Part shown: one piece after another, positions 11,585-21,373 of the stretch
How the letters are laid out: every line of letters starts with the position of its first letter
Position numbering within the stretch: position 1 is the first letter of the stretch
Assembly: GCA_034769895.1 (NCBI GenBank)
Contig: CM068371.1
Span: 407,137,969-407,201,968 of the forward strand
Length of the DNA: 64,000 bases
Direction: 5' to 3'
Origin: Magicicada septendecula
Lineage: Eukaryota > Arthropoda > Insecta > Hemiptera > Cicadidae
Translations under genes and position numbers: made by a program
Notes under the pieces: generated by a model
The model's input: the letters and a program-made list of their open reading frames with translations, nothing else
Database searches by the model: none
Told to the model about the DNA's origin: nothing

Positions 11585-13229
11585 ATACCCCCCCAATAAG
11601 AGGTTGAAGGCCAAAGCGTTCAAACTCTTATTGCCTAAACCTAAGAGGATCAGTGAGGAATATGGTGCTGCAACCCCCTTGAACACTCTACTAAATCATG
11701 GGTTCTTACCCCCCTAGTCTGGCGACTGTGGCAGCACCCATCCGATCCTACGGGACTTCTCTACTCGAGATCCCACCACCATAAGCTCGGACAGATACCC
11801 GCCACAGTATCGCCTGGCTTTATAACATGGAATTAAAAAATTGACAAACGGCCTTCCATCACTCCATATCCCACAACTGATTCGTTTCCTCTTAGCCGTA
11901 CTGGTTCATTGACAACGTACTGGCTCATTTTATATTATAGACCCAAAAAAATATAGTATTAATAAAACAATATAGGTTTACAATGGTACACATAAATTCC
12001 AGTTAAATTGAATAATATTCCCCGTACAATATTGCCCAGCCAAAATGACACATTAATTATACAGAATAACATTAACTCACAGTAAATACAAATTATATCC
12101 TTACTTGCCTACTCATATTTATATAGAATAAACAAAAAAAATTTTTTTTTTTTTTTTTTTTTACTACCCCCCTTTTATCCCTTAACCCCTGATACCCATT
12201 ACATATTAATGTGTTCTGCGCGAGGCTTCTTGGCCTTTTTCAGCCTCATCCTCGCCGTAAACCACATCTCCCTCGTGACCTGTAACTGGGTCACCGCCCA
12301 TCCACACTCACTATTACCCCCCCTAGACTGTGGCATCTAGTTGCTTTCACAAGGACTGATGCGGAAGGGGTGGACATTTTTTCTTTTATTCCACCCCCAT
12401 CCTTGCTTCGGCGTTACAATAAAATTCGGTATTACCTACTATTTTTTATTTATACACCCCTAATGGACTACCACCCCTATCTGGGTGAAAATAGACCTGT
12501 TCCAAAATTTGGTAGATTCCCCAAAAAATAACCCCCCTACTAAGTCTAACAAACCACCGGGTTAACAAAATAAAACAAACCACAAGCCGGTTATATCAAG
12601 TAAAATTTATGATTTGCCACAATTAACTACTTTCACGGTCATGATCCGGTGAGGCCATGACCGCACTTAGGTGGGGAATCTACAGTTAATACATAAGATA
12701 TAGATTGACATTAATAAAATTTGTATGAACAGTAATATACACATCTCATTTTCCCAAACATTTTTTGACAGCATTTACACAAAATTCCCTTCAATTTCCC
12801 ATTTAAGTAAAGTACTTATTTCATTTGTTTTACAATTACATTTGAAGTTTGCATCAGAATAAATTTAAATTTATTATTAAAATCATCTTTTCAATTATTT
12901 TAATTACCAAATTAATTTAATTGTATTTAATTTACTTTAATTAATTTAATTAATCTCAAAAGTTACAGTAATGGCCTCATTATTATTTTATAAAAAAAAA
13001 TTTACTTTAATTCTTTTATGTCACAATAGGGTTTTGCTCAAGATACTGATTCATCAAGCTACAACAGTTATCAGCTTCAACACATCTGGCTGTAAACATT
13101 GGTCACACAACCTGGCTGTTTACATAAACACTTATGTGCCAGACTTGTTTTCAAAAACACTCTCAGTCTCAACACTCATAGTCTAAACATTCTAGTTACA
13201 TCATACTATAATGTGAGACGTATCAATAC

Positions 13230-13375
13230 AAGCTTCGAGGTGACTGCTGTATTGCCATGTCGCTTCACTCCCCGCCCTCCCCGCCATTGACAAAGCATAA
13301 CCAAGTGTAACGTGCGACAACGCTGGAGGGCAAGGGGCGGGGAAGAGCTGTTACTATTGCGTAACCTCGAAGCTT
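13230..13375. repeat. GC-rich short inverted repeat inside the LTR element
   Basis: AAGCTTCGAGGT at 13230-13241 is mirrored by ACCTCGAAGCTT at 13364-13375. The enclosed 120 bp is far richer in G+C than its surroundings and has a second complementary pair (CCCGCCCTCCCCGCC against GGGCAAGGGGCGGGGA). It could be a tiny MITE that landed in the element or a structured RNA signal of the element. No clear target duplication decides between them. Confidence 0.5.
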
Positions 13376-14122
13376 ACAATGCTAAGTCCCGTACTATAAC
13401 ACCTGTACTTTTCAGTTTTTTATAAATTTTTTAGATAACATATTTGTCTCTTAATTTTTTTTTTTTTCCAATTCAGATCAGATATATTTTAATTCACCAC
13501 AGTTACTTTAATAGCATTATCACAATTCATTTATTATTATTGTTACACTCTTTTCGCACCTGTAAGCGTTTTATTCTATCTGGTATAATGAACTTTTTAC
13601 TTACAATACATTATCCACCTATTGACCTGAACACAAAATACACACCACACACACACACACCAATATCCCCACGTAACCTCTGAAACATTTAACAACAATG
13701 TTATTTCATACAAAAAATTTAACATTTATTTATTAACATCAAATCTCCTAAAACAATTTAAATCCATTAGAAAATTCAATTATACAACATTTAAATCAAT
13801 CAGAGTATTTAAACATTTCAAATTATTTTAATTAGTCAATTATTGAAACAACATGTTTAATTACTTTCACTAAGTACAATCTTCCACATTATTTTATTTA
13901 AGCTGCAAAATATTAATATTATTATTATCATCCCAACAATTTCCATAACATACATACATTGTTTATCTAACATTTTATAATACGTACAAATAATTTCACT
14001 AAACATGTATTTACAATTCTTCAGCAATAATTATTCAGTTATTTCACACTTCATTGTCCAAGGTTGCGAGGTCTGAACCAATAAACAAACTATCTAAAAA
14101 TGTTCATTTGTGAATTTAAGGC

Positions 14123-15490
14123 TCAACCTCCATCGTCATAGACAAGTCTTTGTTTTATATAGCATTGTTCAATTTCATGTATACACATATGGCTATCTTT
14201 TGTGTAATGACCATAAAAATTTATATGTTCCATTGTACCATAATAATAATATTTAGGGTTGCTTCCCATTATTATTTTGTCATAAATCAAGTCGACATTA
14301 TTATTTTTTGTCAAGTCTCTGTCAGTATTTTTTGTCATTACAATCACATCATTGAAATTTTTATCCCAATAAACGTCAGCTGTTACTAATACGCTGACCC
14401 TTTCTACAAGTAATTGTATATTATTATCATCAATATACTCATTATTTATCAAACAAAGTAAGTCTCTACTATTTTTACTATAATCATTTCTTTCAATATT
14501 TATTCCCACTACTAAACTTTCATAATCTCTACTTAATCTGAACAACTCTATCACTTTATCTCGCTCATAATTACTTTCAATACCACAACATTTTATAATC
14601 TCATTCCACACAGAGGGCAAAACCATTTTACTATAACACCATCTGGCTCTATCAGATAAACACAAAAAACTTTTTTGACTATTTGCCGACCCATTGTCGC
14701 CCAAATGTCCTAGTGAGGATCTTTTATCCCCATAAACAACTTGTGAAATCTCTGTTTCAAATTTAACTCTATATAAACTTGCCCCCTGTTCACCCTCTAC
14801 ACTTAATCTATCTCTATACTCCCTTTCTAAATCATTAACACTTATCACTACTCCGTTACTAACGCCAACTAACTTTCTACTCTCATTATCACCTCCACTA
14901 TTACTCAAGATATCACCATTATTTTTATTCAATAATATATCATCATTACTTATTTTAACACCACCACTTACCTTGTCTACTATTCCTTCATTATTTATAT
15001 TCTCATCGGCGTATAACTTACCACCATAATTACAGTTTTCTGTCACCCTTACACTCTCATCTGTATTGGTACCATTTTCGTCTATTTTGTTATTTCCATT
15101 CATACTATTTTTACTTACCTCATTCTCTGTTACTTGATCGTCTTTTTCGTTTAATTGGTCTGTCTCTTTACCATTTACCCCCATTTTAATCTCACAATTA
15201 TCATTATTCAATATTTTATTATCTAACGCTACCACTTCCACTATTTTACTTTCACTAACCCCTTCACTTACCTCGTTTTTTAGTTTACTAGTGTTATCAC
15301 TATTTTCGTTCAAGATAGCGTAAGCGTATAATCCCGTTTTTTGTTCTTTCATTTGTTTAAGCTCATTATTGAATTTACACCAATCATCCTCAGTCATTCT
15401 TTCCATACACCTTCTGAACTCGTCCATGAACTCCGGAATATTCCATGCCTCCCCTGATCCACCTATCTTAGTTCCTTTTTCCTCAGCCAT
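14123..15490 (-). CDS. Unrecognised 455-residue ORF of the nested LTR element
   Basis: The only long ORF of the element, starting at ATG 15488-15490 about 250 bp inside the 5' LTR, where gag sits in ordinary LTR elements. The start (MAEEKGTKIGGSGEAWNIPE, then a FMDEFRRCMERM segment) looks folded. About residues 60-230 are very rich in Asn, Asp, Ser, Glu and Gly with repeated short phrases such as NNGDILSN and look disordered. The last 200 residues (RARWCYSKMVLPSVWNEIIK onwards) are more ordinary, with hydrophobic, aromatic and paired-Cys positions and a tyrosine-rich stretch near the end (YYYYGTMEHINFYGHY). I see no zinc knuckle, protease motif, RT motif or integrase motif. A gag-like or wholly new protein are both possible. 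The frame is uninterrupted, consistent with the young LTRs. Confidence 0.75.
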   Translation of the reverse strand: MAEEKGTKIGGSGEAWNIPEFMDEFRRCMERMTEDDWCKFNNELKQMKEQKTGLYAYAILNENSDNTSKLKNEVSEGVSESKIVEVVALDNKILNNDNCEIKMGVNGKETDQLNEKDDQVTENEVSKNSMNGNNKIDENGTNTDESVRVTENCNYGGKLYADENINNEGIVDKVSGGVKISNDDILLNKNNGDILSNSGGDNESRKLVGVSNGVVISVNDLEREYRDRLSVEGEQGASLYRVKFETEISQVVYGDKRSSLGHLGDNGSANSQKSFLCLSDRARWCYSKMVLPSVWNEIIKCCGIESNYERDKVIELFRLSRDYESLVVGINIERNDYSKNSRDLLCLINNEYIDDNNIQLLVERVSVLVTADVYWDKNFNDVIVMTKNTDRDLTKNNNVDLIYDKIIMGSNPKYYYYGTMEHINFYGHYTKDSHMCIHEIEQCYIKQRLVYDDGG

Positions 15491-15737
15491 GTTAAAAAAT
15501 TATTTATATAACACCCTTTATATAATATAATAATTATACGTACCCAATCAAAATACTCCACACATAAAATCGTTAGCAATACCTATATGTAAACATACAA
15601 TAATGCTGCAAAAACATAAATCTATACAATAATTCAAAATTTTACAAATACACCGTTACCACAACCTATTTTCTGTGCCTCAAAACAGGTCTAGTTCATA
15701 TAATATTTGTACGAACATCCTGGCAGCGAGTCGCCAA

Positions 15738-16834
15738 TGTAAAGGTACTGACTTTTTACCTTTTTAATTAATAATACACTCATCATAAAACAATACTCAC
15801 CGCTGCCAGAATTTCACTTACTGTCATGGTCCCCGTAAAACTCACCTTTTGAAACTGCCCAGGTCGCCAACATATTTTTTAGGTAAATATGTAAACTTAA
15901 ACACTCTTGCCCTTATAAAAATACCGCTATCTAACTACCCTTAACACTCAGAAAATCCCAAAGAACATTAGACGAGGTTTTCAGCACAGAATAGGAAATG
16001 TTAAACAGGCGTAATAACTTACTCTCTACACATGGTTTATATGAAATAAAGTCTGAATTTTATTGAAATTTTGTATTTGCGAATTAACAACTAATAAACA
16101 GTGAATGATCAACTAGACTATGCCAAATTATTATGAACCAGTATGTATATTTAATTCCCTTTTCCCCTTGCTATTTACTTTTACAAAAATCCTTTCCCTT
16201 AGAGATCTCGATTATTTATATTATATTAAATAAGTTATCATCATTTGTTTTGAACTGATTTAAATAGGTATATTTAGGGTTGTTAGTTACCCATTCACCG
16301 TGTATGTCCGTATAGTTTGTTGCCCTGTATCGTTGACCACTTTCTTGTTTCTGGTGCACGCACACCCCTAGTTGCACTGAGTTTACTGTGTTGTATTATA
16401 TTTTCACTGATTTGAATTCACTGATTTCCCCATGTTAATATTAAGTCACACACTCAAATCCGCTGCATTGTTTGCACTTTTAATAGTTATTAAAAGATGT
16501 TTTAATTAGTTATTTGATTGGATAGGCCGGCCTTAACTTCGGCCTATCTTACACACCCGAGGCCACTGATTTTACTGAACAACTGTATGCTGCTCTTTAC
16601 TGTCTGTTGTTGCTTCTGTGGTAACAATCTGCATACTGTAGACTGGGTTTCACAAAAAGCCTGCTGCTGGACGGTTACGCAATACGTCTGGGCAATTGTT
16701 TAGACTAGCTGTATGTGCACTGCTGCTTGGGGCTCCTTACAGGTGAAAGACTGGCAATTTGGAAAGTGATTGAATTGATAATTTAAATTAATATAAAATT
16801 AAACTGGGGTAGCACACAATTCTGTACCGTTACA
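15738..16834 (-). repeat. 5' LTR of the nested LTR element
   Basis: Partner of 10532-11584 with the same TG...CA termini. On the minus strand it is followed directly by the presumed primer-binding site at about 15720-15737. Confidence 0.9.
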
Positions 16835-18487
16835 GATATGTACAGATATGTTAAAATATGATGATCATATCCATTTTTCGTGGCTATATGTTTAATTATA
16901 TCTAGCTCAGTGTTATAATCATCTTTTTCAAGAGGAACGGATAGTAATCTGTATATAAGACTATTGTAAGCAGCTAATTTTTGTGGATATGGGTGATGTG
17001 ATTCAGCGTGGATGGTTACGTCAGTAGTAGTAGGTTTACGATATATTTTAAATTTCAGGTTATCTCTATTTTTGATGACTGTTAAGTCCAGAAAGCAAAT
17101 TTCATTTTCGGTCTCGGTTTCCATTGTAAATTGGATATTGTTATTTATTGCATTTAAAACATTCTTCAAGTTGTTCAATTGGCGCAGAGAACCATTAAAT
17201 ATTAAAAATGTGTCGTCGACGTATCGGCCGTAATAAGTGATATTATTTGCAAATGTGTTATTATTGAAAAAGAAATTGTTTTCGTAATAATTTAAATATA
17301 TATCTGCTAATATGCCGGATAGCGGTGACCCCATGGCGAGACCGTCTCTTTGGAAATAATAACCATCGTCGAATGTGAAGTAATTCTGTTGTAAAATAGT
17401 CTTCAATAAGAGTATTAGTTCTTGTATCTTTTGTGTGTCCAGTTTTCAGTTTTTTAGTAGTTAGTAAATTATTGTTTAAAATGTCTATAGTTTGTTTTAC
17501 AGGTACGTCTGTGTATAAACTAACAATGTCCAAGGAAGCTAATTTATAATTAGGTGAAATTTTAATATCGCGTATCTTGTTTATGAAATCCAAGTTGTTT
17601 ATAACAGTTCGATTATTATTTAAAACGATGTTCTCTTTAATTATTGTCGCTAGCTTTTTTGCTGTCTTATATCCTGGCGCTGTGGTAAAATTTACCAGCG
17701 GTCTAATCGGAGTATCCGTTTTATGCAGCTTAGGTTGACCAGTCAGCATGGGTGCTCTTGCATTTATGGGCTTTAATTGACGTCTTGTGGGTTCATCCAA
17801 TAGGCTCGTACATTTATTGATTGTTTTGTTTAAAGATATTGTGTATGAATTTGTAGGGTCGTTATTCAATGTTTCGATATTATTTTCCAATATAAACTTA
17901 TGTACTTTTTGTTTATAAGTGTTTCTGTCTATTATTACGAGTGTATGACCCTTGTCAGCTTTTGTGATAAGTGCGTCGTTATCTGTTAATTTTACTTTTA
18001 TGTTCTGTACCGTTTTGAATTCTGTGCGAGCTTTTATTTGTTTTTGTGTGTAATATTTATTATCATTATATGTATTTAATGTCGTTACAAATTTATTATT
18101 AATTAAATGTCTTGATTCCATTTGTGTATTAGGATCAGTAATTGCCTTAATTGCGCTTTCAGCACTAATTATTTCATTGAAAATTTGGTGCCTATGTGTA
18201 GGTGGAATGCTGTAGTTTAATCCTTTATTGAGAAGGCAGGTTTCATTATCATCGAACCCAATGTTTGTGAGGTTAACCGTGCGTGGATAGAATGAATGTT
18301 TACATTCAGATGGTGATTTCAGATGTTTTGTAGATATTAGTTTTTGAATTTTTAAGTTTTGTTTACGTTTTAAATTTTGCATGATATCAGAGACATATTT
18401 ATCTATCTTCTTTACTATGTTGTCAATAACTGCAGGATGAATCTGGTTAAGTAATTGTAGATGTATTTTCATTAAGGATTTTTGTGA
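16835..18487 (-). pseudogene. PLE-B reverse transcriptase, 5' truncated
   Basis: Reverse transcriptase of the Penelope class, related to telomerase RT. In order: TKADKGHTLVIIDRNTYKQK, GQPKLHKTDTPIRPLVNF, YKLASLDIVSLYTDVPV, GLAMGSPLSGILADIYLNYY, and the catalytic YVDDTF, followed by FLDLTV and IYRKPTTTD, the usual PLE landmarks. The frame is open right up to the junction with the inverted tail near 18484, so the N terminus was lost at insertion. A single frameshift near 17.40 kb separates the fingers/palm part (to 17261 in one frame) from the GLAMGS-YVDD part (from 17406 in the other). The C-terminal thumb region ends at the LTR insertion at 16834 and resumes at 10531. With a frameshift and a 6.3-kb interruption it is a dead copy. 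Confidence 0.9.
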
Positions 18488-18932
18488 CAAAGGACTCAGG
18501 ATGAATGCACTTGAAGAATTTGAAATATACAGGGGTCATAACAACCCTGTATATAAGAACAACATATTGAATGATAAATTGAATTTCAAGAGCAACCTGC
18601 TATATGATACAGCAATACTAGCGCTCGCAAAAACAAAACGTTGAAAAGTTACACTACTCAGTATCGATCGGTAATCGCGTGGTGCACCACGACAACAGTG
18701 GTATTCATGTTTTTGAACATTAATTATTGACAATGAGTTTACATATGTGTGTTTTTATTTTAATTGGATTTTAATATATGACGACCTCTTTTCGAGCAAG
18801 TGTCTGAGGATGGGTCAGATGACCTGAAACGTGTCACGCTAATATTATTCTAAAGAAAAAGTCACAAGACGGACCTAACAAAGGTAAGAAAATAAGAAAT
18901 TAAAATACGTGACTTGGACCGTTAACAAACAA
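18484..18932 (+). repeat. PLE-B inverted right tail
   Basis: A plus-strand copy of the PLE-B 3' end. It encodes the last residues of the endonuclease (RMNALEEFEIYRGHNNPVYK onwards, to about 18643), then the tail with the hammerhead motif. It mirrors 9714-10110. It retains about ten codons missing from the left copy, so the two arms came from slightly different templates or have diverged since. The outermost 35 nt, with ACGTGACTTGGACCGTTAAC, have no counterpart in the left arm. Confidence 0.85.
18799..18840 (+). ncRNA. Hammerhead ribozyme-like motif, PLE-B right tail
   Basis: Stem I AGUGU (18799-18803) pairs with ACGCU (18836-18840). Core CUGAGGA at 18804-18810, 5-bp stem II GGGUC-AGAU-GACCU, GAAA at 18826-18829, 2-bp stem III (AC/GU) and a GUC cleavage triplet ending at 18835. 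This is a complete minimal type I hammerhead on paper and one of the best in the window. Confidence 0.75.
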
Positions 18933-19203
18933 AAATCTTCTGGTACAGTTTTATTTACTTATAATTGTCTATAAATTTGCAGTTTGTATACACTATTCAA
19001 TGAATTAAGAAAGTCTTTGTTCTTGTATCCATCCAGGAAACACTAAATATCACTAAATAATAGAAAACCCACTGAGAGTATTAAAATTATCCAGTTTAAA
19101 CTTAATTATTTAATGTATTTATTTGTTTTATGTGTATATATATATATATCATTTATTTAATATTTATAAATTCTTTACCTCAAGATGTTTTATTCCCTTA
19201 TTT

Positions 19204-19243
19204 GGTACATGTTTCAGGAAGCGTATTGTTCCCATCTTTAGCC
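19204..19243 (-). ncRNA. Decayed hammerhead motif, PLE-C left tail
   Basis: Minus-strand partner of the motif at 19843-19882. GAAA, stem II and the GUA triplet are visible, but the core reads CUAAAGA instead of CUGANGA, so it should be inactive. Confidence 0.45.
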
Positions 19244-19842
19244 TTCCTGATTTTATATCTTGTGGCGTATTTGTGTTTTGGTTGGTTGTTGTTATGGCTT
19301 CCTGTTGGTTTTTGGTATTTTATACTGGTGTTATTGTATGTGGTTGTGGTGTATGTATTAGCTTTTGGACTGTTTTCGACATTGAGTGCTTTGAAAATTG
19401 TCTCATGTTTTGTATTGATTTGTATTTGTTCAGGAATTAGTCTGTTTTGTGTTTGTATATTTGTAAATTTTCCCATATGTTCATTATGGTGCCTTTGTGT
19501 GGTATGTGTTTTATTAGTGTCATGTTCGTTATGTCTGGGAATTCATGTCCTGTGTTTATTACATATGTGGCCAAATTAGATTTATACATTTCTGGTTTAT
19601 ATATTTATATATAAATTAGATTTATATATTTGAACATCTAAAACGCCTACAAAAAACCATTTACAAATCAATACAAAACATGACACAATTTTCATAGTAC
19701 TCAGCATCGAAAATACTCCAAGAGCTAAGATATACACCACAACCGCACACAATAACACCAGTATAAAATACCAAAAACCAACAGGAAGCCATAACAACAA
19801 CCAACCAAAACACAAATACTCCACAAGATATAAAATCAGGAA

Positions 19843-19882
19843 GGCTGAAGATGGAAACAATACGCTTCCCGAAACATGTACC
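19843..19882 (+). ncRNA. Hammerhead ribozyme-like motif, PLE-C right tail
   Basis: Core CUGAAGA at 19845-19851, a GGAA...UUCC stem II, GAAA at 19871-19874, 2-bp stem III (AC/GU) and a GUA triplet. Stem I next to the core is short (about two pairs), so this call is weaker than those in PLE-A, B and E. Confidence 0.5.
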
Positions 19883-19934
19883 AAATATGGAATAAAACAT
19901 CTTGAGGTAAAGAATTTATAAATATTAAATAAAT

Positions 19935-20339
19935 TATATATGCATCAAGAAATAGACTGTAGCAAAAAGTGTTTATATATATATTGCAAGGTAACAGGTT
20001 ATAGCTCAGACCAGACTTGCAGAAAAGAATGCTCAGTTAGTGAAAATATGTACATACATTTATTGTCCTTTTCTTTTACACACATTTATATCAAAATGTT
20101 CTTTCGTTATTTTAAACAAAATTGATTTATTGAAGTTCAAATCTTTTTTGAAAATAATTTTAAATAAATTTTCTCTTTATTTAAATAGTGCTTTAAATTT
20201 TAACTGTTCAAAGTCTCCTTTAAACAAAATTATATTTAAAATAAAAGTTCTTTTACTTTACACAATGAAATAAAATTTTTTATAGGTTCAAAAGTTCTTT
20301 CTTTTTCACTTTAAAGCTTTATACTTGGATAACAATTTT
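19935..20339. other. AT-rich spacer, nothing recognised
   Basis: Short AT-rich ORFs only, with no identifiable product. Confidence 0.4.
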
Positions 20340-20910
20340 ATTTAAATTTGGCTTCCCTGTTCTGTTGTCTTCATTGTCCTCCCAGTCGACGATCTCGATC
20401 CGGCCTCCAGCGATCCGTTGTCTTGGTTCCACGTTCCAGCAACCACCTCCAGGAACTGCCTTGCTCTAGGTGTCCGTTTCCAGCCGCCACAATCAGCAAA
20501 ACGAAGCTCAGGAACAGTAGCCGACTATCTCGTACTCCGTATTTGTTCCCTGCCGACACTCGCTGCTATCACGACTCCACGGGCCATAGACTGCCTGGAA
20601 TTGATGTTGACTGGACGATGCCCACCATGACTGCTTTCACTGAGTGCTGTATGAAGACTCTCAGAGAAGAGGTAGATGAAGACTGGCTACTCCTTTTATA
20701 ATACTGCTCAATGTATGCCACGGCGCTGCAGAATGACGTCACTGCCGATATGCGCGTAGGCGTATTTTTCATATGTTCTATGATATTCTGGACCGGCCAC
20801 GTGTTCACTGACTTCCTGACTTCCTTATTCTTGAATTTTCTAGAACAATGCTTTATTACATATGAATAAGCTTCCATAACCTTCTATTTGCTACCCACAC
20901 TACACAACAC
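20340..20910 (-). other. Promoter-like GC-richer block, possible solo LTR
   Basis: On the minus strand the block reads: a GC-rich upstream part with GACGTCA near 20730, a TATA box (TATAAAAG at about 20692-20699), about 330 bp of GC-rich transcribed-looking sequence, then AATAAA near 20345. That order (enhancer, TATA, short body, polyadenylation signal) is typical of an LTR. The end CACACTACACAACA near 20900 could be the TG start of an LTR on the minus strand. I could not fix both ends or a target duplication. ORFs across the block lack ATG starts or run through the TATA box and are unlikely genes. A compact host transcription unit is the alternative. Confidence 0.35.
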
Positions 20911-21120
20911 TTCACTCACATATTAAATTATATCTTCATAGTTTTTACATTGTCTTATTACTAATTTATCCTATTAATTTTTGTGAGATAATAGTTTAAA
21001 AAGATGGAAAGTAAGACGGCTTTCTTACATGATAATTTAATAGCCTCTGGTGAGCTCGAAAGCAGCAGCATGCAGAATTGCTAATCAGACATAAATAATA
21101 TAAAAAAATGACTTACTTAC

Positions 21121-21304
21121 CGTATCTCATGACTGGGTGATCCAGACACTCAAGGCAGGATAGACTGGTTGGGAAAAGGATGGGTGAAATGCATGGATTT
21201 CTACCTGCCGAGAAGGGCCCGACTCGTGGACGTTGACACTGAGATGGCTGGCGTACGACCCAAGCTAAAAGTTCACGTGCATGTATGAGCTCTACAAAAG
21301 CCAT
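21121..21304 (-). CDS. Candidate host first coding exon, unidentified
   Basis: On the minus strand an ATG at 21302-21304 opens a 61-codon frame (MAFVELIHARELLAWVV onwards). It runs into a strong splice donor, G|GTAAGTAAG, at 21120-21112, which gives the exon a natural end. The stretch is clearly richer in G+C than its flanks. The upstream side is only about 65 bp from the piggyBac insertion. I do not recognise the protein, and a 183-nt frame next to a donor-like sequence can arise by chance. A transcript leader or a piece of an unknown element is also possible. Confidence 0.3.
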
Positions 21305-21373
21305 AGTGCCAACTTCGGAAAATGAAAAGAATGACCGGTTCGATCCGAAATATCGAACAATTTTAATTTTTAA

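Larger units (their letters stand above)
10532..16834 (-). mobile_element. LTR element of unknown family nested in PLE-B
   Basis: Two near-identical direct repeats, 10532-11584 and 15738-16834, begin TGTAAAGGTAC and end GTACCGTTACA, so each starts TG, ends CA and has short inverted termini. They differ mainly by one short length difference, which suggests a young insertion. Read on the minus strand, the right repeat is the 5' LTR. It is followed at once by TTGGCGACTCGCTGCCAGG, a plausible tRNA primer site (TGGCGA start, arginine-tRNA-like), and the left LTR is preceded by a G-rich polypurine tract near 11586-11600. Between them are 4.15 kb with one long ORF (14123-15490) and no recognisable protease, RT, RNase H or integrase. 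The element interrupts PLE-B between its RT and endonuclease. I found no clean target duplication. It fits a non-autonomous LTR element moved by another element's enzymes. Confidence 0.85.
9714..18932 (-). mobile_element. PLE-B: Penelope-like retroelement with GIY-YIG, split by an LTR element
   Basis: A minus-strand Penelope-like element of about 2.9 kb once the 6.3-kb LTR insertion (10532-16834) is set aside. In transcription order it has a reverse transcriptase (18.49 to 16.84 kb), the GIY-YIG endonuclease (10.48 to 9.97 kb) and a 3' tail ending near 9714. At the RT end the reading frame runs straight into an inverted copy of the element's own 3' end (about 18484-18932, plus strand), so the element is 5' truncated and bounded by two outward-facing tails. 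A 15-bp target duplication, AAATCTTCTGGTACA, lies at 9699-9713 and 18933-18947, which fixes both ends and shows that everything between entered as one PLE insertion before the LTR element arrived. The right tail is about 35 nt longer at its outer end than the left. Confidence 0.9.
19151..19934. mobile_element. PLE-C: endonuclease-tail remnant with outward inverted tails
   Basis: The left arm (19151 to about 19430, minus strand) and the right arm (about 19650-19934, plus strand) are inverted copies. The unpaired middle and left part carry, on the minus strand, the end of a PLE GIY-YIG protein: an NTGHEFPDITNMTLIKHIP stretch followed by MNIWENLQIYKHKTD, which matches the MNALEEFEIY landmark of PLE-B. 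Both arms hold a hammerhead-like motif. The whole insertion is only about 0.8 kb, with no RT. Flanks are AT repeats, so I cannot call a target duplication. The long overlapping ORFs on both strands here (19123-19579, 19597-19900) are by-products of this repeat. Confidence 0.75.

Noticed and set aside
19123-19900. Hydrophobic ORFs of 80-150 residues that look like membrane proteins
   Set aside because: They run antisense to the PLE-C endonuclease end and recur in both inverted arms, so they are shadows of the repeat.
20371-20559. Possible small secreted protein with a signal-peptide-like segment (LLFLSFVLLIVAAGN) near a TATA box
   Set aside because: The frame has no ATG; it opens at GTG with an in-frame stop just upstream, so it is not credible as a protein gene.
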